A stretch of 64,000 nt of DNA from Pelagibius sp037652055 (lineage in GTDB: Bacteria > Pseudomonadota > Alphaproteobacteria > Kiloniellales > Kiloniellaceae), in the NCBI RefSeq assembly GCF_037652055.1, contig NZ_JBBKAH010000009.1, forward strand, positions 124,001 to 188,000. Direction: 5' to 3'. This document shows, in pieces, positions 58,505-64,000 of this stretch. The notes beneath the pieces were generated by a model. It saw only the letters and a program-made list of their open reading frames with translations, was not told the DNA's origin and made no database searches. A program made the translations under genes and the position numbers. The number at the start of each line of letters is the position of its first letter. Position 1 is the stretch's first letter.

Positions 58505-59299
58505 ATGAAGCTTACGGTTCTCGGCTGCGGCGGCTCCGGCGGCGTGCCCCTGGCGGGACGCGATCCCGGCGGTTACTGGGGCAATGCCGATCCGGCCAAT
58601 CCCAAGAACCGACGCAGCCGCGTCTCGGTGCTGATCGAGGCGCCGAACCCGGCCGGCGGCAAGCCGGTCCGCATCCTCATCGACACCGCGCCGGACCTGC
58701 GCCAGCAGATTCTCGACAACGGCATCCACGACATCGATGCGGTGCTCTATACCCATGCGCACGCGGACCACGCGCATGGCCTCGACGAGCTGCGCGGCAT
58801 CGTCTATGGGCGCGGCGCGCCGATCGACGCCTACATGGACGCGCGCACCCATGCGCTGCTGACGACCCGCTTCGACTACGCCTTCGCTTCCAGCCGGACA
58901 GCGAGCAACCTCTATCCGGCGCTGATGACCGACCACGTGGTCGCCGGCACCTTCAGCGTCGCCGGCATCCCGGTGCAGTCCTTCGTGCAGGAGCACGGGC
59001 CCGACACCTCGATCGGCTACCGCATCGGCGACATCGCCTATTCGACCGATGCCAGCGCGCTGGACGACAACGCCTTCGCCATCCTCGCCGGCGTGAAGCT
59101 CTGGGTGGTCGACTGCCTGCGCGACGACCCCCACCCGACGCATTCGCACACCGCGCAGACCCTGGAATGGATCGCGCGGGTGAAGCCCCAGCACGCCATC
59201 CTCACCCACATGAACGAGCGCCTCGACTACGAAGAGCTCAAGGGTCGCTGCCCGCCCGGGGTCGAACCCGGCTATGATGGGCTGGTTGTCGAGGTCTGA
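58505..59299 (+). CDS. MBL-fold metallo-hydrolase (PhnP-like)
   Basis: This 264-residue protein of the metallo-beta-lactamase fold has the H84-A-H86-A-D88-H89 metal motif. The PhnP/RNase Z-like opening VLGCGGSGGVPLAGRDPGG and C-terminal AILTHMNERLDYEEL are visible. The tatD-MBL order is widespread in alphaproteobacteria. The likely activity is phosphodiester cleavage of a small molecule; the substrate is unknown. ATG 58505 is set by the start of similarity. Confidence 0.9.
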   Translation: MKLTVLGCGGSGGVPLAGRDPGGYWGNADPANPKNRRSRVSVLIEAPNPAGGKPVRILIDTAPDLRQQILDNGIHDIDAVLYTHAHADHAHGLDELRGIVYGRGAPIDAYMDARTHALLTTRFDYAFASSRTASNLYPALMTDHVVAGTFSVAGIPVQSFVQEHGPDTSIGYRIGDIAYSTDASALDDNAFAILAGVKLWVVDCLRDDPHPTHSHTAQTLEWIARVKPQHAILTHMNERLDYEELKGRCPPGVEPGYDGLVVEV

Positions 59300-59316
59300 G
59301 GGGAAAGGGCGCAAGG

Positions 59317-59583
59317 ATGCGCTTCATGGTGATCGAGCGCTTCCGCAAGGGCGATGCCGGCCCGGTTTACGCGCGCTTCCAGGCGCGCGGGCGCATGCTG
59401 CCGGCCGGTGTCACCTACGTCGACAGCTGGGTCGCCGCCGACGGCACGCACTGCTATCAGCTGATGGACTGCGAGACGGCGTCGGCCCTGCAGCCCTGGC
59501 TCGATGCCTGGTCTGACCTCGTCGATTTCGAGGTGATTGAGGTCACAGACAGCGCGACCGCGGCTGAGCACTTCGGGCGGTAG
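59317..59583 (+). CDS. DUF3303 family protein
   Basis: This 88-residue ferredoxin-like protein starts MRFMVIERFRKGDAGPVYARFQARGRMLP and has VTYVDSWVAADGTHCYQLMDCE, as in DUF3303. It has no known function and follows the MBL hydrolase gene by 17 bases. Confidence 0.85.
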   Translation: MRFMVIERFRKGDAGPVYARFQARGRMLPAGVTYVDSWVAADGTHCYQLMDCETASALQPWLDAWSDLVDFEVIEVTDSATAAEHFGR

Positions 59584-59610
59584 CGCACATCGGCTACTCG
59601 CACTTCACGC

Positions 59611-59729
59611 TGTCATCCCGGGGCTTGACCCCGGGATCCATTGGCGCTTGCAACAGGCGAACGCTTTTCCCGTCGACGTCGGTTGAACGGCGCGGGCAAT
59701 GGGTCCCGGCATCAAGTGCCGGGACGACA
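59611..59729. repeat. Family B intergenic palindromic repeat, copy 3
   Basis: TGTCATCCCGGGGCTTGACC (59611) and the right end CATCAAGTGCCGGGACGACA (to 59729) match copy 1 almost exactly, including ATGGGTCCCGG-type inner parts. The middle parts of the two copies differ, so the ends are the conserved parts. Confidence 0.85.
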
Positions 59730-59745
59730 ACCAGTATATGACGGC

Positions 59746-60174
59746 CTATGTGCCAGACCCATGCCGCTTCCGGATGCTTTCCTTCATCTGCTCGTCAAGC
59801 AGCATGTACTCGTGCAGCAGTGCATCGCAGGCTGTCTTGGTGGATTGACAGATCAAATTTGTCCGGACGTTCCAGGCCCCATCGGCATTTCGACATCCCA
59901 TTCTCCTGGCCACGCTGGGAAAGGCCGGGTGATCTTTCGGGGTGAACGTCCAGAACTCGGTCAGGTCCCCATTGCGCCTCTCAAACACGGCCCACCCGCC
60001 TCGAACGGAGCTCGTTGCCGAGGGGTCGGCAATGAGACTTTCCATCGCTTCACGGGCTGTTTCGAATGGCATGGGCCCGCCGCATGCCTGGGCAGAAGCG
60101 GAGTTGATCGGCAAAGTCACGAGCAATCCGAACGCAGCCGAAAAAACGACTGCCGTGATGTAGGTCGCGCGCAC
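59746..60174 (-). CDS. Secreted protein of unknown function
   Basis: This 142-residue protein has a signal peptide ending SASAQ near residue 29. The mature part has four Cys (QACGGP, RRMGCRN, NLICQSTKTACDA) and WAVFERRNGDLTEFWTFTPKDHPAFPSVARR. Codon use is AT-richer than in the neighbours, hinting at recent gain or weak expression. The only start is GTG 60174, three bases after the stop of the upstream binding-protein gene. AGGAG directly abuts it, so translation may depend on coupling. Confidence 0.65.
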   Translation of the reverse strand: MRATYITAVVFSAAFGLLVTLPINSASAQACGGPMPFETAREAMESLIADPSATSSVRGGWAVFERRNGDLTEFWTFTPKDHPAFPSVARRMGCRNADGAWNVRTNLICQSTKTACDALLHEYMLLDEQMKESIRKRHGSGT

Positions 60175-60177
60175 CTC

Positions 60178-62139
60178 CTACTTATCGAACCAGAAACGCT
60201 CCGGGCGGTACATGCCGAACTGCGCGCCGGGGTCCCAGTTGTAGATGCCTTGCTCCGGCACGTTGCGCAGGGTGTCGGCCACCACGATGGGCTGCGGCAC
60301 TTCGGCGACGATGCCGATGGTGTAGATCTCCTCGGCATGGATATCGAGGATCTCGTTCCAGGCGGTGACCTTCTCGCCGCGCGACTTGGCGGCGATCCAC
60401 TGGTCGTAGAGCGCCAGCAGGCGCTTGGGCTTTTCCATGTCGACCGGCTCGCCCGCGTTGCCGGTGGTCTCGGCGTACTGGCCCCACATCGGCCAGTGGT
60501 AGCTCTGCTGGTGGATCGGCACGAACTCTTCCGGGCTGCTGTAAGGCGTCGGGATGCCGTTCTCGTAGCCGTACCACATGGCCATCACCGTCTCGCCGGC
60601 GAAGATGCGGTTGCGCAGCACGTCGCGCTGCGAGGGCTTGGTGAACAGCTTGACCCCGATTTGCTTCCAGGAATCGCGGATCAGTTCCAGGACGTCGACT
60701 TCCTCGGTGTTCTCGCCGGCGGTCTCAACGATGATCTCCAGCGGGCGGCCGTCCGGCAGCAGGCGGATGCCCTCGCCGTTGCGCTCGGTCAAGCCGATCT
60801 CGTCGAGCAGCGCGTTGGCGGCATCGGGATCGAAGGCGGTGAAGGCCTCGGCGTACTCCTCCTTGAACAGCGGGCTGTCCGGCAGCACCAGGTTGTTCGC
60901 CTCCAGGCAGAGCCCATAGTAGATCACCTGGTTGATCTCACCGCGGTTGATGCCGAGCGAGAGCGCCTGGCGGAAGCGGGCGTCGCGGTTCAGCGCGCGC
61001 CACACCGGGTCGGCCGCGTTCATGTTGGGATAGAGCGCCAGCTGCGAGCCGCGCACGGTCTTCCAGAGGCGCACCTGATAGCCGCTGCGCTCCTCGGCAG
61101 CCTTCAGGAAGGTGTAGTCGGAAAAGCTGAGGCCGCGGGACTGCAGGTCGGCCTCGCCGGAGGCCGTCTTGGCGGCGACCAGCGAGCTGCCGACCACATC
61201 CAGCACGAAGCGATCGGCATAGGGCAGTTGCTGCCCGTTGGCGTCGATGCGGTGGTAGTAAGTGTTTCGTTCGGCGACGAAGCGGGTCGCCGGCGGCGCC
61301 GTCACGTTGTTCCACGGCTGCAGGGTCGGCAGGTCCGGATTGACGGAGTTGTAAGTGTTGCCGATGCGGTTGAAGAGCTGGGCCCAGTTGCGGGCGCCGG
61401 CGGCCTCCACGGCGGCGGCGATCTTGGTGGCGTCGCCGTACTTCGGGTGGAACTGCTTCAGGTAGTGGGCCGGCACGAAGAGGTCGAGCGGGCGCGCGCC
61501 GGCGAGCGCCGGGATGAAGAAGGGATTGGGAGTCTTCCAGCTGTAGCGGATCGTCGTCTCGTCGATGATCTCGACCGTCGGCAGTTCGCCGTCGATCCGC
61601 AGCGTCACTTCCGGGCCGACCGGGAAGAGCTCCTCGTTGTTGGCGACGTCCTCCCAGAAGAAGCGGAAATCCTCGGTGGTGAAAGGTGCTCCGTCCGACC
61701 AGCGGTGGCCCTCGCGCAGCTTCAAGGTGAAGACGCGGCCGTCCTCGACTTCCATCCATTCCAGGATGTCGGGCTCGATCTCCAATTCCTCGTTGTAGCC
61801 CACAAGGCGCGCATAGCCGTAGACGATGAGCATGCGCACGTCCTTGTCGCGGGTCACCAGCATGCGGATGTCCCCGCCGGGTTTGCCGACCGAGAGGTTC
61901 GGGCCGCTCACCGAGACGCGGGGAACCGCCGGGAGGCGCTCGCCGACGGGGGGCAGGGCCTTGGCCTCGACCTGGGCCTGGAGCGATGGGATTTCCTTCA
62001 GCGCGGCGATGCGCGGCGCCTCCGGAGCCTCGTAACGCACCACCTCCGCGGCGGCACGATCTGCTGCACCCCCCACCGCCAGGGTGAGAATCCCTGCGAC
62101 GGCCACTACCCAGGCCTTCGGAAAAATCCGGTCAAACAT
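60178..62139 (-). CDS. Oligopeptide-type ABC transporter substrate-binding protein (SBP_bac_5), orphan
   Basis: This 653-residue periplasmic protein has a signal peptide ending ADRAAAE. The family-5 fold shows in LKLREGHRWSDGAPFTTEDFRFFWED, RFRQALSLGINRGEINQVIYYGL and DPDAANALLDEIGLTERNGEGIRLLPDGRPLEIIVE. ATG 62139 (after AGGGA) is preferred to 62160. No permease or ATPase is nearby, so it must work with an importer encoded elsewhere or act alone. The small secreted protein follows immediately. Confidence 0.9.
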   Translation of the reverse strand: MFDRIFPKAWVVAVAGILTLAVGGAADRAAAEVVRYEAPEAPRIAALKEIPSLQAQVEAKALPPVGERLPAVPRVSVSGPNLSVGKPGGDIRMLVTRDKDVRMLIVYGYARLVGYNEELEIEPDILEWMEVEDGRVFTLKLREGHRWSDGAPFTTEDFRFFWEDVANNEELFPVGPEVTLRIDGELPTVEIIDETTIRYSWKTPNPFFIPALAGARPLDLFVPAHYLKQFHPKYGDATKIAAAVEAAGARNWAQLFNRIGNTYNSVNPDLPTLQPWNNVTAPPATRFVAERNTYYHRIDANGQQLPYADRFVLDVVGSSLVAAKTASGEADLQSRGLSFSDYTFLKAAEERSGYQVRLWKTVRGSQLALYPNMNAADPVWRALNRDARFRQALSLGINRGEINQVIYYGLCLEANNLVLPDSPLFKEEYAEAFTAFDPDAANALLDEIGLTERNGEGIRLLPDGRPLEIIVETAGENTEEVDVLELIRDSWKQIGVKLFTKPSQRDVLRNRIFAGETVMAMWYGYENGIPTPYSSPEEFVPIHQQSYHWPMWGQYAETTGNAGEPVDMEKPKRLLALYDQWIAAKSRGEKVTAWNEILDIHAEEIYTIGIVAEVPQPIVVADTLRNVPEQGIYNWDPGAQFGMYRPERFWFDK

Positions 62140-62596
62140 GAAGCGTGTCCCTGAACACATTGTTATTACAGGGATTTTATCCCCGATTACCGCCGATTAT
62201 AGAGCGGCGGGAGACGGAGCGCTATGTAAGATAATGTGACAGGGGGGCGTTGGGAGGCGGCCAGGAAGTGCCGTCGGCGGCATTTTTCAGCTGATTGTGC
62301 GGTGCGCGCGAAGAGGCTTACGGGATCGCGAACTGCGCCAAAGTGCTGCCAATAGAGCACTGGAATGGTTTACGTTTTCTTTAAATGGCCATGACTTTGG
62401 CGCATTGCTGCGGTGCAACATATGCGCTCGTCGCATGGCTCGATCAGGCACATATTCTCTCCATCACAAGCACCCCGCCCCACCATCCCAGGAGCCGCCG
62501 TTGGACGGCGATATCCGTCGGGATCACATTTTGGGCCGCCGTGCAGGCACTGGCATTCGCCGCTTCTGACAGGCGGCCATATTTAGGACGAAGACA
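62140..62596. promoter_or_regulatory. Long gene-free region upstream of the DUF1127 gene
   Basis: No convincing gene is seen. The middle (62340-62440) is AT-richer and holds a nested inverted repeat. GCGCAT (62400-62405) pairs with ATGCGC (62422-62427), and the inner TTGC (62405-62408) pairs with GCAA (62415-62418) around TTGCTGCGGTGCAAC. The inner part looks like the TGC-rich palindromes bound by PhaR-type regulators in alphaproteobacteria; this is only a resemblance. DUF1127 genes often have regulated long leaders. Confidence 0.4.
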
Positions 62597-62989
62597 ATGG
62601 ATACGAACCAGTTCAACAACATTCAGGACCCCATCGCGCGGGCCGAGGCCATGCGCGCCCAGGCGATCGCCGACATGGTCAGCGACATGATCACCGGCGT
62701 TGCCTCTCTGGTTAAGTCGGCTGCCGCCAAGCTGACGGCCTACATCGAGTATCGCCGCACCTTCGACGTGCTGGCCGGCATGACCGACCGCGAGCTCGAG
62801 GACATCGGCATCAGCCGTGGCGACATTCCCGCCGTGGCCCGCGGCATCGATCCGCGCCCGCAGCGCACCCTGGTTCCGGGCGACGCCCTGGCGCGCCGCC
62901 TGGCTCTGGCCGAGGTCTTCGAGGAAGAGAAGAAGGCCGAGGTGGTCGGCTTCCGCGCCAACGACAACCGTCCGGCCGCCGCTGCCTGA
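62597..62989 (+). CDS. DUF1127 domain protein
   Basis: This 130-residue protein has the DUF1127 core YRRTFDVLAGMTDRELEDIGISRGDIPAVARG at about 52-83, an Arg-containing motif that in related small proteins affects RNA and phosphate or nitrogen homeostasis. It is longer than the classic 45-residue form, with an N-terminal helix (ARAEAMRAQAIADMVSDMI) and a charged C-terminal tail. It stands alone between a long leader and a terminator pair. Confidence 0.85.
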   Translation: MDTNQFNNIQDPIARAEAMRAQAIADMVSDMITGVASLVKSAAAKLTAYIEYRRTFDVLAGMTDRELEDIGISRGDIPAVARGIDPRPQRTLVPGDALARRLALAEVFEEEKKAEVVGFRANDNRPAAAA

Positions 62990-63053
62990 GGCCTTGCTGC
63001 TTCAGGCGCCCCGGAACGGGCTGTCGCTTAAGAGTACTTCGTCCTAGGGCAGA

Positions 63054-63082
63054 CTTCCCCGGCGTCCTGCACGCCGGGGAAG
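63054..63082. terminator. Strong hairpin after the DUF1127 gene
   Basis: A perfect 12-bp stem, CTTCCCCGGCGT (63054-63065) with ACGCCGGGGAAG (63071-63082), has a five-base loop. It lacks a T-tract, so it may protect the 3' end rather than terminate. Confidence 0.6.
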
Positions 63083-63105
63083 GCCTCCCGAAGGACGCCG
63101 CCAGA

Positions 63106-63129
63106 GGGCCGCGCACTGCGCGGCCCTTT
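63106..63129. terminator. Terminator between convergent genes
   Basis: Stem GGGCCGCGC (63106-63114) and GCGCGGCCC (63118-63126) has a three-base loop and is followed by TTT. It lies between the DUF1127 gene and the convergent MFS gene. Confidence 0.7.
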
Positions 63130-63163
63130 GTCGATTCGGGGTTCGGGACTGAGGAAGCGCCGC

Positions 63164-64000
63164 TCAGTGGCCGGCGCCGCCCGTCACGGCACCGGGCCGC
63201 CGCATCAGCGGGGCGGCCAGGACCAGCACGACGAAGAGGGCCGTGAGCGCCAGGAAGACGTCGCTGAAGGCCATCACCTGGGCCTGGTCGCGCACGGTGG
63301 CGGCGAGTTCCTTGATCGCCGCCGTGTGCGCCAGGGGGCCGAGGCCGGCGAAGCTGTCCGTCAGCGACGAGAGTGCCTGCTCGGCTTCGTCGCGGCCCCA
63401 GGTGACGCTCTCGCGCAGGCGCAGCAGATGCAGGTCCATGCGGTCGTTCAGCAGGGTGTTGATGACGGCCAGGCCGACCGCGCCGCCCAGGTTGCGCGAG
63501 ACATTGAACAGACCCGAGGCGTTCTTCACCTGGTCCAGGGGCAGGGTGCCCAGCGAGACGTTGGTGATCGGCACCATGCACAGCATCAGCGAGACGCCGC
63601 GCAGCACCTGCGGCAAGAACAGCTCCCAGAAGTCCCAGTCGACGGTGATCTTGGAGGCCTCCCACGTGCCGAGCCCGAAGCCGAGGAAGCCGACGGCGAT
63701 CAGCAGGCGCGGATCGACGCTGCGGGCGAGGCGGCCGGCCACGGGCGCGGTGAGGAACATGCACACGCCGGTGACGAACATGGTCTCGCCGATCATCAGC
63801 GCGTTGTAGTCGCGCACCCGCGCCAGATAGACGGGATAGAGGTAGGTGAGGCCGTAGAGGCCGATGCCGAGGACGAAACTGAAGGCCGAGCCGACGGCGA
63901 AGTTGCGGTCGGTGTAGGCGCGCAGGCGCACCACCGGCTCGGCGGCGGTCAGCGCGCGCCAGAAGAAGCCGACCGCGGAGACCGCGGCGACGAAGGAGAA
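63164..64000 (-). CDS. DHA2 family MFS exporter (5' end outside window)
   Basis: The frame is open from the right window edge to the stop at 63164, giving the C-terminal 278 residues of a 14-helix major facilitator of the EmrB/QacA type. It holds the second-half motif GETMFVTGVCMFLTAPVAGRLARSVDPR and the motif C-like GLFNVSRNLGGAVGLAVIN. Such proteins export drugs or organic anions, often with an EmrA-type partner that would lie beyond this window. The Met visible at 63934 is internal, not the start. Confidence 0.88.
   Translation of the reverse strand, partial: FSFVAAVSAVGFFWRALTAAEPVVRLRAYTDRNFAVGSAFSFVLGIGLYGLTYLYPVYLARVRDYNALMIGETMFVTGVCMFLTAPVAGRLARSVDPRLLIAVGFLGFGLGTWEASKITVDWDFWELFLPQVLRGVSLMLCMVPITNVSLGTLPLDQVKNASGLFNVSRNLGGAVGLAVINTLLNDRMDLHLLRLRESVTWGRDEAEQALSSLTDSFAGLGPLAHTAAIKELAATVRDQAQVMAFSDVFLALTALFVVLVLAAPLMRRPGAVTGGAGH

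Overview
The window is GC-rich, densely coded and bacterial. The tmk-holB-metG-tatD-MBL block, DUF1127, PAS_5, ectoine-degradation and RutR-type proteins together suggest an alphaproteobacterium, probably of the Rhodospirillales/Kiloniellales kind; this is an inference from gene content. I see no phage, transposase, CRISPR array or plasmid backbone. Three families of long intergenic palindromic repeats occur, plus one tRNA-Ser(UGA) with a duplicated 3' end.

Layout: (1) 1-5,030: a secreted cytochrome c/beta-propeller protein cut by the window edge, a small DUF3574 protein, an acetyltransferase, a D,D-carboxypeptidase and a 2-hydroxyacid dehydrogenase. (2) 5,031-29,777: a nucleobase-catabolism island. 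A RutR-like TetR regulator is read leftward with an EthD protein and the dehydrogenase. Rightward run preT, preA, an M20 carbamoylase and an NMT1/THI5-type ABC importer. From 28,661 leftward run dihydropyrimidinase, a BMP-type nucleoside ABC importer, cytosine deaminase and a class V PLP enzyme. Rightward from 28,914 is a nitrilase-type beta-ureidopropionase. Both divergent promoter regions carry two near-perfect RutR operators (consensus TTGACCANNTGGTCAA). The enzymes give cytosine to uracil to dihydrouracil to ureidopropionate to beta-alanine. Inside the island sit an unrecognised nine-helix membrane protein with a family-3 solute-binding protein, preceded by a strongly structured leader, and a ketopantoate-reductase/FAH-hydrolase pair.

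(3) 29,867-40,830: a DUF4399 protein, a cobalamin-type radical SAM protein, the ectoine-degradation pair doeB/doeA, a PAS_5 protein, a methyltransferase, two unrecognised exported proteins, a ClsC-like phospholipase D lipoprotein and a small secreted protein. (4) 41,167-46,755: tRNA-Ser, then a five-gene branched-chain/amide-type ABC importer with a plant-type nicotinamidase embedded in it, suggesting capture and hydrolysis of nicotinamide or a related amide. (5) 46,730-48,401: a type III polyketide synthase with an ICMT-type methyltransferase. (6) 48,585-59,583: envelope and housekeeping genes (small secreted proteins, EamA exporter, MltB, RlpA, PBP5-type DacA, thymidylate kinase, DNA polymerase III delta', MetRS, TatD, MBL hydrolase, DUF3303). 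(7) 59,746-64,000: a secreted protein, an orphan oligopeptide-type binding protein, a DUF1127 protein and a truncated DHA2 MFS exporter.

A cross-cutting oddity: at least seven genes end in a short tandem duplication that contains the stop codon. In six the period is a multiple of three, and in several the downstream copy repeats the same C-terminal residues and a second in-frame stop, with only synonymous differences.
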